A stretch of 64,000 nucleotides of DNA from Candidatus Poribacteria bacterium (GTDB lineage Bacteria; Poribacteria; WGA-4E; WGA-3G), in NCBI GenBank assembly GCA_022826805.1, contig JAJDUH010000064.1, positions 62,001-126,000 on the forward strand. The letters run 5' to 3'. Below the pieces are notes generated by a model that saw only the letters and a program-made list of their open reading frames with translations, was not told the origin of the DNA and ran no database searches. Below, piece by piece: positions 9,898 through 18,341 of the stretch. Each line of letters begins with the position of its first letter. The first letter of the stretch is position 1. The position numbers and the translations under genes were made by a program.

Positions 9898-10375
9898 AGG
9901 TTCCTCCTTACTAATTTGAGTTCTGCGGCATTCCACTGAGCGTTTCTTCCAACTTTTGGTTTATTGGCCCGTGCAAGATAACTCTCAATGGTAAACCCGA
10001 GGATTTTGCCTATAGCTTGTTGGTGACAGATAGTGCTAAAATATAAGAACTTGATTTCAAGTCTTTTTTCGTAAGAATCAAGGATTTTGTCCAAATTGTG
10101 CTATTACAGAATAGGTGGAAATCTCTTATCGCGTAGTAGCATATGCAATTATTGCTGTTAAAATAATAGCAAATCTGCAAAAAAGATCAATAAAAAATTA
10201 AACTAAAATCACTTGGTTACAGAGTCCTGTTGTTCCCATTGGAAAAGTCGAAAAATGTAAAGCAAGACAAATTGTGCTTTCATAGCACACTTTGGAGATC
10301 GTTCCTACATGGATTATTAGTTAGGGGTGGTTGGGCGAGGTTGAGAAATGAGGTAATGCTATTATTTTCCAGCGT
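9898..10375. other. 478-base intergenic region with a dispersed repeat
   Basis: No credible gene. The minus-strand ribosome-binding site of the caspase gene lies at its left edge. Bases 10255-10289 (ATGTAAAGC...AAGACAAATTGTGCTTTxATAGCACA) match a second copy at 39938-39972. Both contain a TGTGCT/AGCACA hairpin. A related AAATTGTGCT core occurs at about 10092 and in the promoter spacer at 51006-51022. Next to it is a degenerate GGAGATCG...TCCTAC palindrome. Confidence 0.5.
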
Positions 10376-11209
10376 TCACAGCAGTCTCTGGAGTGTTCCG
10401 CCCAAAATTTCGGCTTTGTCTCCTTCTGGAATAAATGTACAATGTGTTCGGAATGCCTCGAGCGCATGTTGATAGGTCATAAAGTTGCGAACGACAGGAT
10501 AGTCAGAACCCCAACAGAGTCTGCCAGGACCAAAATGCTCGTAGAGAGCACGGACAATCCAATGTGTATCTGACTGCGGATAATCCCATGGGACCTGTGA
10601 GACATAAGCGAAGCCTGACATCTTGATATGGATATTCGGTACATCTGCGGAGGCGAGTACCTGCTTGAGTTGTGGATACGGATGTTCTTCACCTGCTCGC
10701 GCACCACCCATGTGATGACACAGAAACGGGATGTCAGGAAATTGTGCTGCGAGTTTTCGGAGTGGTGCGTGATGCTGACTTCCCATAGCGATACTGGCGA
10801 TTAATCCGAGTTCTTCTGTCGTTTGAAAGAAACGCTGTCCCTCCTCGGAAAAGAACCAGTCCCCATTGTCATCACCTCTGAGATAGTGGGTGTAACCTTT
10901 GAGGGCGTAAGTCTCCGCAGCTGCTCTGAGCCGTTTGGATGCCCCATCTGTATGATATGTGTCTGTCCACGAACAATCCACATCGGCGAATTGGATTAAC
11001 CTATCGGGGTAGCGTTTAACGCAGTCTGCGACGTAATCGTTGTTTTCGGGATTCCTATCAATGCGAGCACAGATAAGCACAGCCTTATCAACATCTTGCA
11101 GATCCATTTCGTGGAGGAGTTGTTCGACTTTGCCACGACTTTCGTCATCTGGGACTGGGGGTTGATAGGGCCATCGGGGCCAGGCGTGTGTATGTGAATC
11201 GATTATCAT
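10376..11209 (-). CDS. Amidohydrolase-2 family metal-dependent hydrolase
   Basis: 277 aa, preceded by AGGAGAAAAAA. Metal ligands are seen in the expected order for the amidohydrolase-related family (PF04909): DSHTHAW at the N-terminus (HxH), the central strand FLCHHMGGAR, and LCWGSDYPVVRN near the C-terminus carrying the conserved Asp. This TIM-barrel family includes decarboxylases and lactone hydrolases such as those acting on aromatic or 4-sulfomuconolactone-type substrates, and specificity cannot be read from sequence. It lies 50 bases downstream of the ABC-transporter ATPase on the same strand and is probably co-transcribed, suggesting it processes the imported compound. Confidence 0.85.
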   Translation of the reverse strand: MIIDSHTHAWPRWPYQPPVPDDESRGKVEQLLHEMDLQDVDKAVLICARIDRNPENNDYVADCVKRYPDRLIQFADVDCSWTDTYHTDGASKRLRAAAETYALKGYTHYLRGDDNGDWFFSEEGQRFFQTTEELGLIASIAMGSQHHAPLRKLAAQFPDIPFLCHHMGGARAGEEHPYPQLKQVLASADVPNIHIKMSGFAYVSQVPWDYPQSDTHWIVRALYEHFGPGRLCWGSDYPVVRNFMTYQHALEAFRTHCTFIPEGDKAEILGGTLQRLL

Positions 11210-11259
11210 TTTTTTCTCCTAATCAGGGGTGATGGTTTGTGACACGCGGCGCGTGCCTA

Positions 11260-12813
11260 CTACCCTAAGCCGAGCATCAAGGCTCCCAATTCTCGCTTGT
11301 TAGTCTCGGCAGGCTTTACAACACCGACAATCTTGCCATCGTACATCACTGCGATTCTGTCACTCAAGTGGAGCAGTTCATCGAGTTCAGAGGAGACAAG
11401 CAAAACGGCTTTGGCGCGGTTGCGTGCGTGAATAAGCCGTGAGTGGACAAACCTGGCGGCGTGAATGTCCAATCCCCGCGTTGGATGCGCGGCAATAATA
11501 AGCTCAGGACGCCCCTCTAACTCCCGCGCGACAACAACTTTCTGTTGATTCCCACCAGAGAGGGTTTTGATCGGATGCGCGATGTCTCCGACACGGATTT
11601 GGTATTTATCCAGGGCATTCAGCGTAGCTCTCTGAATTGATTTTCTCTGAAGCATTCCATGGCGGCAGTAACGTCTGTTTTTATGGTGACCGATGATGAA
11701 ATTATCATCAATCCGGTCACTTAAGCTAATACCGTGTCGGTGTCTATCAGCAGGTATGTGGGCAAGTCGTTCGCCGTTTAGGGTAAGGTTCCCACTATGA
11801 ATCTGGCGTAGACCTGTCAGGACTTCAACGAGTTGTGTTTGTCCGTTCCCTTCGACCCCTGCTATGCCGACTATTTCACCGGGAAAAATTGCGAGATCAA
11901 TTTGGTCGAGATGTGGCTTACTGGACTCACGCGGATTCGGTAAAGGTGCCTTGTGAACGTGCCTACTGATGAATTGCGCAAGTCCCTTCCTGGCATCCGA
12001 ATCAGCAGAAAGTGTAACCTTTTCCAAGTGGAGCATTGGTGTTGTATTTTCGAGCTGCTCGCGTGTTACAGATGTCGGAATGACGGGTTCACCGAGCATC
12101 ATCTCTGCCAAGGCATCCGGATTGGTGTCGGCGATAGGAGATGTTGCGACAGACTGTCCGTTCCGCATCACCGTGACCGTATCAGCTATTGCCATCACTT
12201 CATCGAGTTTGTGGGTGATTATGATAAGACTCTTTCCCTCATTTTTGAGGTTGTGCATGCAATTAAAAAGTCCCTCAACCTCTTGCGGCGCGAGCACAGC
12301 TGTTGGTTCATCCATGATCAGGATGTCGGCACCGTGGTAGAGAACCTTCAGAATTTCGGTATGTTGTTGCGTACCGATGGGCAGAGATTCGACAAGTGTG
12401 TTCAGTGGAACATCAAAACCGAGTTGCGCTGTGAGTGCTGTAATCCGTTTTTCTGCTTGCTGGTAATCAAGCAGTGTGCCGAATTTGCGAGGTTCTTTGG
12501 CGAGGACGATGTTCTGGAGTGCCGTAAAAACAGGAATGAGGGTAAAGTGTTGCTGCACCATTCCCAAGCCGAGTCGCATCGCGTGGCGAGGAGAGGAGAT
12601 AGTCACAGGGCGTCCATCTACGAAGATCTCACCGGCATCAGGACGATACAAACCGTAGAGGATTTTCATCAGTGTGGATTTGCCAGCACCATTTTCACCG
12701 ACGATGGCATGAATTTCACTGTGGCGGAGCGTGAAGTCCACATCGGCGTTTGCCTGTACTTTTCCAAACTGTTTATTGATGCGACGCATCTCAATAATTG
12801 GTGGGTGTTCCAT
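11260..12813 (-). CDS. ABC importer ATPase, two fused nucleotide-binding domains (nucleoside/BMP type)
   Basis: 517 aa with two tandem ATPase domains, as in the YufO/NupO and RbsA-type ATPases. Domain 1 has Walker A GENGAGKST, Q-loop MVQQHFTL and Walker B ILIMDEPTA. Its signature is degenerate (LPIGTQQ in place of LSxGxQQ). Domain 2 has the atypical Walker A region GVEGNGQTQ, a good signature LSGGNQQKV and RGLDIHAA. The start lies 2 bases after the stop of the BMP-type binding protein, so the two are translated together. MVQQHFTLIPVFTALQN is typical of the purine/nucleoside subgroup. No permease gene adjoins. Confidence 0.9.
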   Translation of the reverse strand: MEHPPIIEMRRINKQFGKVQANADVDFTLRHSEIHAIVGENGAGKSTLMKILYGLYRPDAGEIFVDGRPVTISSPRHAMRLGLGMVQQHFTLIPVFTALQNIVLAKEPRKFGTLLDYQQAEKRITALTAQLGFDVPLNTLVESLPIGTQQHTEILKVLYHGADILIMDEPTAVLAPQEVEGLFNCMHNLKNEGKSLIIITHKLDEVMAIADTVTVMRNGQSVATSPIADTNPDALAEMMLGEPVIPTSVTREQLENTTPMLHLEKVTLSADSDARKGLAQFISRHVHKAPLPNPRESSKPHLDQIDLAIFPGEIVGIAGVEGNGQTQLVEVLTGLRQIHSGNLTLNGERLAHIPADRHRHGISLSDRIDDNFIIGHHKNRRYCRHGMLQRKSIQRATLNALDKYQIRVGDIAHPIKTLSGGNQQKVVVARELEGRPELIIAAHPTRGLDIHAARFVHSRLIHARNRAKAVLLVSSELDELLHLSDRIAVMYDGKIVGVVKPAETNKRELGALMLGLG

Positions 12814-12815
12814 GT

Positions 12816-13796
12816 CTACTGCCGTTCATGCGGTACGGCGATGTCCCCGGCGATAATTTTCGCCTTAAATGCCTCGACCTGTTCCAAAATTTCGTCTGGG
12901 AGAAGGGCACGATTGATATCATCGACGATGTACGTAACGCCGCCTTCCTTAAGCCCGTAATCTTTTAGCCCGCCAGAAAAATTGCCTTCTTGAACACTCT
13001 TTATTGTTTCATAGACCGATATTTCTACGCCTTTGATGACGCTTGTGAGAACCAAGCCGGGCGCGAGATTATTCCCATTAGAATCGACCCAGATAATCGA
13101 TTTTTGTTCTGCTTTTGCGGCTTCAAGTACGCCGAGTCCACTGGCACCGGCAGCAGCAAGGATAATGTCTACCCCGCGTTTATATTGCGCCAATGCGAGT
13201 TCTTTGCCCCGCGTGGGATCATTGAATGCTTGAGGGGTAACACCGATATAGTCAGCTACGAATTTAATGTCAGGGTTGGCTGCTTGAATACCGGCATAGT
13301 ATCCAATTTCAAAAGCCTCAACGAGCGGCACTTTCATCCCACCAACAAAGCCAACCTGTTTTGTCTCTGTTTTCAAGGCTGCGATAACACCTGCCAAGAA
13401 CGTCCCTTCGTGTGCTCGGTAGGTGAGCGAAGCGACATTGGGTTGCTCTATGATTGCGTCGATAAGCGCGAACTTGACGTCAGGAAAATCGCCTGCTACG
13501 CGGTTCATCGGCTCTTGAAAAAGAAAACCGACGCCGATGATAAGGTCATACTTGAGCTTCGCGAGCCTGCGGAGTGTCAATTCGGTATCCGTACTCTGGC
13601 TTGGTGTAACCTCTGTGAGTTTGAACTCCCACTCATCTTTTGCTTTTTTCGCGCCTGCGTAGGCTGCGTCACAAAACGAAAGATCTCCACGTCCCGTCAC
13701 ATCGTAGATGAGCCCTACTTTTAGTGCCGCAGGGGCTGTGCCTATCGTAGCAAAACACGCAATAAGCAGCGCGATGAGAATCCTTATGTACAACAT
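12816..13796 (-). CDS. BMP-family ABC transporter substrate-binding protein
   Basis: 326 aa with a signal peptide ending near ATIGTAPA. The start ATG is preceded by AAGGA. Typical BMP/PnrA-like landmarks are KVGLIYDVTGRGDLSF, the periplasmic-binding-protein hinge strands (YDLIIGVGFLF, VKFALIDA), VASLTYRAHEGTFLAG, VGFVGGM and ANPDIKF. The family binds nucleosides (PnrA/TmpC, Med-type). No lipobox is present, so it is predicted as a soluble periplasmic protein in a Gram-negative cell. It is the first gene of a binding protein-ATPase-amidohydrolase unit. The two permease genes usual for this importer class are absent from the window. Confidence 0.88.
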   Translation of the reverse strand: MLYIRILIALLIACFATIGTAPAALKVGLIYDVTGRGDLSFCDAAYAGAKKAKDEWEFKLTEVTPSQSTDTELTLRRLAKLKYDLIIGVGFLFQEPMNRVAGDFPDVKFALIDAIIEQPNVASLTYRAHEGTFLAGVIAALKTETKQVGFVGGMKVPLVEAFEIGYYAGIQAANPDIKFVADYIGVTPQAFNDPTRGKELALAQYKRGVDIILAAAGASGLGVLEAAKAEQKSIIWVDSNGNNLAPGLVLTSVIKGVEISVYETIKSVQEGNFSGGLKDYGLKEGGVTYIVDDINRALLPDEILEQVEAFKAKIIAGDIAVPHERQ

Positions 13797-14103
13797 ATTT
13801 TCCTTCCGATTATGTAGTTTTTGGATAGATAGAGCTGAAGTATTCCAATACTACCTATCATACGCGATTATGCGTTGAAAAGCAAGGGATATTTGGCTAT
13901 TGGCGGTTAGCAATTAGCAATTAGGAGAGCGCAAGTAGAAGATCGCTCCTACAAGAAGACTCAATGATCCTACCATTTTAAGGGAAAATCGTTGCTTTTT
14001 TTGTTCTTTAACGTTATTCTATTTAGAGAATCTCTGCTGTTGTAATAGCGGGAGATGTGTTGACGAATATCTAAACTATCTTGGCAAAAAATGGAGAAAA
14101 GCT
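13797..14103. other. 307-base divergent intergenic region with repeat debris
   Basis: This is the shared upstream region of the BMP gene (minus) and the DUF1080-like gene (plus). Bases 13891-13925 are a TTGGC/TTAGC low-complexity repeat (TTGGCTATTGGC, TTAGCAATTAGCAATTAG) like those at 470-496 and 60703-60718. They are followed by GATCGCTCCTAC at 13941-13952, part of the dispersed CCTAC-palindrome family. No gene or convincing promoter is seen. Confidence 0.4.
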
Positions 14104-14787
14104 ATGGAAATGATTATGAGATACTCGAAGTTCGTGGCTTTAGGTTCTATAGTGCTTTTGTGCACGGTGCTTTCGCTACCAACCTTCGCAGGGACCCAAC
14201 TTTGGGACTTTGAAGAAAAGCACGATGACTGGGAAGTTGCGAACGGAGATTGGGAAATCAAGGGCGGTATCTACCAAGTCGAAAGAGGTGGGAAAGCTGA
14301 ACACTCTCTCGTCGGTGAAGAGGACTGGGATGATTATACCGTTGAAGCGAAGATTCGACTGGACGAACATAATTGGGCTGGTGTGGTCTTCCGTGCGCAG
14401 AGCGAGATGGAGTATTACGTCTATTACCTGAACGTTCCGAACAATAAGTCTGAACTTTGGAGGCACAGCAAAGGTGCTTGGGATACGCGTACAGCGATTA
14501 CCAGTAATATTCCCGCTAGTAAAAAAGTGAAGATAGAAAACGAAGAGTGGCTTGATGTTAAAGTTGAGATTGAAGGCGAGATCTTCAAATTTTATATCAA
14601 CGGCGAATTTCAAGGTGAACAGAAGGATGGGACCTACAAGACCGGCAAGATCGGCGTGTGGGCATGGGAGACTGCCGCGAGTTTTGACGATGTCACGATT
14701 ACGGGTGATAATGTCGTAGATACCCTTGCTGTTGACCCGAATCATAAACTTGCAACGACATGGGGTCGTCTCAAACGAGCCTTTTAG
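14104..14787 (+). CDS. Secreted DUF1080/LamG-like protein with TWG C-terminal tail
   Basis: 227 aa. The ATG at 14104 follows GGAGAAAAGCT, and ATGs at 14110 and 14116 are alternatives. A signal peptide ends about residue 30 (LSLPTFA). The mature domain is a concanavalin-like beta sandwich resembling the 3-keto-disaccharide hydrolase/DUF1080 family: LWDFEEKHDDWEVANGDWE, YTVEAKIRL, AGVVFRAQSEMEYYVYYLN, EEWLDVKVEIEGEIFKFYI, GKIGVWAWETAASFDDVTI. The protein ends in LAVDPNHKLATTWGRLKRAF, the short tail shared with five other secreted proteins here. It probably binds carbohydrate. No catalytic residue is identifiable. Confidence 0.82.
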   Translation: MEMIMRYSKFVALGSIVLLCTVLSLPTFAGTQLWDFEEKHDDWEVANGDWEIKGGIYQVERGGKAEHSLVGEEDWDDYTVEAKIRLDEHNWAGVVFRAQSEMEYYVYYLNVPNNKSELWRHSKGAWDTRTAITSNIPASKKVKIENEEWLDVKVEIEGEIFKFYINGEFQGEQKDGTYKTGKIGVWAWETAASFDDVTITGDNVVDTLAVDPNHKLATTWGRLKRAF

Positions 14788-14821
14788 GTAGAACTTCATC
14801 CCACTATACGGACGGTAGCAA

Positions 14822-16693
14822 GTGGTACGGCGATTTTCCTATTACACAGTTGCAGTGGTGGTACTCATTGGGTGCCACCTTACCCGCTGGCATGTCCGGG
14901 AAGGGTCTTGCCAAGCAATAGGCAGCGGTGACATCACCGCTCGGATTCGCACCTACAAGGCACAACTTGCTGCTGATGGTTTCCAGATCGAGATTCGACT
15001 ACAACTCGCAAAGGCTTACCTCCAAATTGAGGCTTATACGGAAGCAGTTGACATGTATCGGCAGGTGCTCGCAACTGTCGGTGTAGATACAGTTATGGAG
15101 AATACAAACAGCATTCTCAACTCGGATATTCCAGCAGAGGCTTACTACGGTCTGGGGCTGGCATATACGGGGCTCGAAAAGTTCGAGGATGCTATTGCTG
15201 CATATCAGCGGGCGATTACCTATAGACCCGATTGGGCATATAGCCGTGCAGCATTAGCGAGTGCTTACGCCAGCACACATCGTTACACGGATGCCCTTGA
15301 TGTTTACAAAATTGCTGTTAAACTGGATCCGACCGATGAGATGATCCATCATCAACTTGGGAATGTCTATAGTAAACGCGGAGACAGTACTGCAGCAATG
15401 CGGCATCAACAACAGGCAATCGCTATCGCGCCGGAATTCGCAGCTGCACACTATCAGCTGGGGCGTCTCCATGCCCAAGAAAAGCGGTGGTCTGATGCCA
15501 TAGCGTCGTATCGTGCTGCATACGCATACGACGCAACATTGGTTGAGGTGCTTTATAATCTTGCGCAAGCCCATCTTCGCATAGGAGATACAGCAGCAGC
15601 ACGCGAGCAGATGGCGCTTTTTGAGAAACAGAAAGCTACTCTGGACCCATTGCACGAGTTGCGAGGGGCATTGCAACGGACACAAGAGACCGGAGAACGG
15701 GCTCAGATTCTCGCTAATATTGGTAGGGTCTACCTTAGAAATGGACTCTATGAGAAAGCGGTCTGGGAATACCAGAAAGCACTTGGCATGAACGCAGCAC
15801 TTGTGCCTGCGTATAACGGCATGGGCATTGCTTACACGATGCTGGAGAGATACCCGGAAGCGATTGTGGCACAGCAGAAAGCGTTGGAACTCCAACCAGA
15901 TTTCGCGAAGGCATACGCAGGACTCGGCTTGGCATATTTCAGGCGAAACGAGGTGGAACTCGCGCTGGAACATTATCGGTGCGCGATCTCACTGGCACCC
16001 GATCTTTTAGACGCCCACTTGAAGATTGGGATAATTTTGCTGAATCAGGAGCGTTATGCAGAGGCAGTTGACGCGTATAAAGCAACGCTGGTGTTAGCAC
16101 CCGACAATGCAGAGATATACCATAACTTGGGTCTGTGTTATGCACACCAAGCGAAAGCAGCTACAGATGATGTGAGGCAACTATCAGATGCTCCATCCGC
16201 CGCGGATTTGACGAAGGCAGCATTAGTGGCACTTGAAAAGGCGGTTGCACTTTCGTTATCCAACGTCAATGGTTTGGAAGAATCAGAACAATCGTCGGTG
16301 CAACCGGTACTTTTGAAAGAAACCTACTATCTTATCGGTGAAATACAGGCAGGCAAAAGGGATTTCAATGCAGCAGAAACTGCCTACCTGGCATCCGGCT
16401 TGCCGAAAGCATATCATGCCCTGGCGCGGTTAAGTGCGAAGTTCGCAACGGAAAATAAAAAGAATAACAAGCACGGTGTTGGTTTAGAAGCAGCTCGGCG
16501 TTATGCACAGGAAGCCATCCGTTTGGATCCGAACGTGGCAACCTATTACAATACACTTGCCCTCATTGAGTTTCGACGTGGTGATTATTTAGAAGCAGAG
16601 AAGGCGATCCGAAAGGCGTTAGAGCTTGACCCGGAAAATCCTAACTACCACCAAGGACGAAAACAGATTTTGGGCAAATTGGGATCCAAGTAA
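14822..16693 (+). CDS. TPR-repeat protein with N-terminal signal/anchor
   Basis: 623 aa starting at a GTG 34 bases after the DUF1080-like gene. No strong ribosome-binding site is visible. The N-terminus is a short hydrophobic segment (YYTVAVVVLIGC), possibly a lipoprotein signal. Most of the rest is tetratricopeptide repeats: AYYGLGLAYTGLEKFEDAI, VLYNLAQAHLRIGDTAAA, AYNGMGIAYTMLERYPEAI, AYAGLGLAYFRRNEVELAL, IYHNLGLCYAHQ, YYNTLALIEFRRGDYLEA. These are protein-protein interaction scaffolds. The placement next to a TWG-tail secreted protein suggests a cell-envelope role, which is inference. Confidence 0.85.
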   Translation: MVRRFSYYTVAVVVLIGCHLTRWHVREGSCQAIGSGDITARIRTYKAQLAADGFQIEIRLQLAKAYLQIEAYTEAVDMYRQVLATVGVDTVMENTNSILNSDIPAEAYYGLGLAYTGLEKFEDAIAAYQRAITYRPDWAYSRAALASAYASTHRYTDALDVYKIAVKLDPTDEMIHHQLGNVYSKRGDSTAAMRHQQQAIAIAPEFAAAHYQLGRLHAQEKRWSDAIASYRAAYAYDATLVEVLYNLAQAHLRIGDTAAAREQMALFEKQKATLDPLHELRGALQRTQETGERAQILANIGRVYLRNGLYEKAVWEYQKALGMNAALVPAYNGMGIAYTMLERYPEAIVAQQKALELQPDFAKAYAGLGLAYFRRNEVELALEHYRCAISLAPDLLDAHLKIGIILLNQERYAEAVDAYKATLVLAPDNAEIYHNLGLCYAHQAKAATDDVRQLSDAPSAADLTKAALVALEKAVALSLSNVNGLEESEQSSVQPVLLKETYYLIGEIQAGKRDFNAAETAYLASGLPKAYHALARLSAKFATENKKNNKHGVGLEAARRYAQEAIRLDPNVATYYNTLALIEFRRGDYLEAEKAIRKALELDPENPNYHQGRKQILGKLGSK

Positions 16694-16724
16694 GATGTTA
16701 TGTATTGAGAAGTAGCATAATTTA

Positions 16725-16746
16725 GTCGAGGTTGGGAAACCTCGAC
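16725..16746. repeat. Perfect 9-bp palindrome (GTCGAGGTT/AACCTCGAC)
   Basis: GTCGAGGTT (16725-16733), a 4-base loop, then AACCTCGAC (16738-16746). It belongs to the same dispersed GxxGAGGTT/AACCTC family as 40477-40497 and 59000-59020. It lies just downstream of the TPR gene and could serve as a transcript end, although no T-run follows. Confidence 0.6.
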
Positions 16747-16801
16747 AGCGGTAGGAAGAGAAGGGCAAAGAATTGTCATACTCCGAACATGCAGATGCAG
16801 T

Positions 16802-16829
16802 GTTGGGTTTCGCTTCGCTCTACCCAACT
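16802..16829. repeat. GTTGGGT/ACCCAAC palindrome
   Basis: GTTGGGT (16802-16808) and ACCCAAC (16822-16828) flank TTCGCTTCGCTCT and are followed by TTACGGGAG. The arms match those of the MITE-like element at 51735-51981, so this may be a solo core of that family. It lies between the TPR gene and the ubiD-family gene. Confidence 0.45.
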
Positions 16830-16877
16830 TACGGGAGATTGGACAATCAACAATCAGTATAAATAGAAAGGACTGGC

Positions 16878-18323
16878 ATGGCATACGCAAGCCTTGAAGA
16901 GTTTGTGAAAGCCTTGAATCGGGCAGGTGAACTCAAACGCATTAAAACAGCTGTATCACCCGACTTAGAAATCAGTGAAATTACCGATCGCGTGAGTAAA
17001 GCAGAAGGCCCTGCCCTTCTATTTGAAAATGTTGAAGGCAGCAAGATGCCGCTGTTAATTAATACCTACGGTTCATATCGCCGGATGGCAATGGCACTCG
17101 GTGTTGATAATCTTGCCCAGATTGCATCCGAAATTGAGGCGATGATTAAACTGGAAGCACCAGATTCGCTTCTTGACAAAGTGAAAGTTCTGCGTCTCGT
17201 GTCGCAACTGGCAAACTTTCCGCCGAAAACCGTTAAACGTGGGGCATGTCAAGGGATTGTCCTTACGGGTGAAGAGGCATCTTTGGATGTGCTGCCGCTG
17301 ATTAAATGCTGGCCCCTTGATGCTGATCGCTATATTACCTTGCCACAAGTTTTTACGCATAGCCTGAAAACAGGCCAACGAAATGTGGGCACGTATCGTT
17401 TACAGAAGTTGACTCCGCAAACGTTGGCGATGCATTGGCAGATCCACCATGATGGTGCAGCGCATTATCGAGAATATCAACAAGCGGGAAAACAGATGCC
17501 TGTTGCAATCGCGCTCGGCGGGGATCCAGTGATGTCTTACATCGGCACGGCACCACTTCCCTCTGGCATTGATGAGCTGCTGTTCGCTGGTTTTCTGCGA
17601 AAATCGAACGTTCAGATGGTGCCAGCCAAGACGATTGATATGCTTGTGCCTGCTGATGCGGACATTGTGATTGAAGGTTACATCGAGCCAGATGAAACGT
17701 GCATAGAGGGACCGTTCGGAGATCATACAGGATTTTATTCGTTAGCGGACGAATACCCATTGCTTCATATTACAGCGATTACACACCGTAAGAACCCGAT
17801 TTATCAGACGATTATTGTTGGGAAACCTCCTATGGAGGATTGTTATATGGGGAAGGCGACCGAACGCATCTTTATGCCCTTAATCAAAACCCAACTTCCT
17901 GAACTGGTGGATATGAATTTGCCTTTATTCGGTGTATTTCACAATTTTGCCCTGATTTCTATTGACAAACGATACCCGTATCAGGCAAAAAAGATGATGC
18001 ACAGTTTGTGGGGACTCGGGCAGTTGATGTTCAGCAAGATTATCATCGTTGTTGATAAAGACGTTGACGTTCAGAATGTGGAAGAGGTGCTTTTCTACGT
18101 CGGAAGCAATGTTGATCCGAAACGCGATGTAACAATTGTTGAAGGACCTGTCGATGTATTAGATCACGCTGCACCGCTTATGGGTGCGGGGTCAAAAATG
18201 GGCATTGATGCGACAACGAAATGGCCGGAAGAAGGATATCAACGCGAGTGGCCTGATGAGATTCGGATGTCTGATGAGGTGATTACGCTGGTGAATGAAA
18301 AGTGGAAGAAATATGGGTTTTGA
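16878..18323 (+). CDS. UbiD-family decarboxylase
   Basis: 481 aa, the usual length for the UbiD family. An AAAGGA site precedes the ATG. Recognised segments are ADIVIEGYIEPDE, EGPFGDHTGFYS, the HITAITHRKNPIYQTIIVGKPP stretch (typical of the prenylated-FMN pocket region), and KMGIDATTKWPEEG near the C-terminus. UbiD enzymes use prenylated FMN made by UbiX to carry out reversible decarboxylation of aromatic or alpha,beta-unsaturated acids, for example in ubiquinone or menaquinone synthesis. No ubiX is next to it. It is followed after 15-18 bases by a thioredoxin-reductase-like flavoprotein, so the two are probably co-expressed. Substrate unknown. Confidence 0.9.
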   Translation: MAYASLEEFVKALNRAGELKRIKTAVSPDLEISEITDRVSKAEGPALLFENVEGSKMPLLINTYGSYRRMAMALGVDNLAQIASEIEAMIKLEAPDSLLDKVKVLRLVSQLANFPPKTVKRGACQGIVLTGEEASLDVLPLIKCWPLDADRYITLPQVFTHSLKTGQRNVGTYRLQKLTPQTLAMHWQIHHDGAAHYREYQQAGKQMPVAIALGGDPVMSYIGTAPLPSGIDELLFAGFLRKSNVQMVPAKTIDMLVPADADIVIEGYIEPDETCIEGPFGDHTGFYSLADEYPLLHITAITHRKNPIYQTIIVGKPPMEDCYMGKATERIFMPLIKTQLPELVDMNLPLFGVFHNFALISIDKRYPYQAKKMMHSLWGLGQLMFSKIIIVVDKDVDVQNVEEVLFYVGSNVDPKRDVTIVEGPVDVLDHAAPLMGAGSKMGIDATTKWPEEGYQREWPDEIRMSDEVITLVNEKWKKYGF

Positions 18324-18341
18324 GAAATTAGGAGAGAAATG

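Noticed and set aside
11953..12960. 335-aa frame antisense to the ABC ATPase
   Set aside because: The opposite strand carries an unmistakable ATPase with all motifs; this is a mirror frame.
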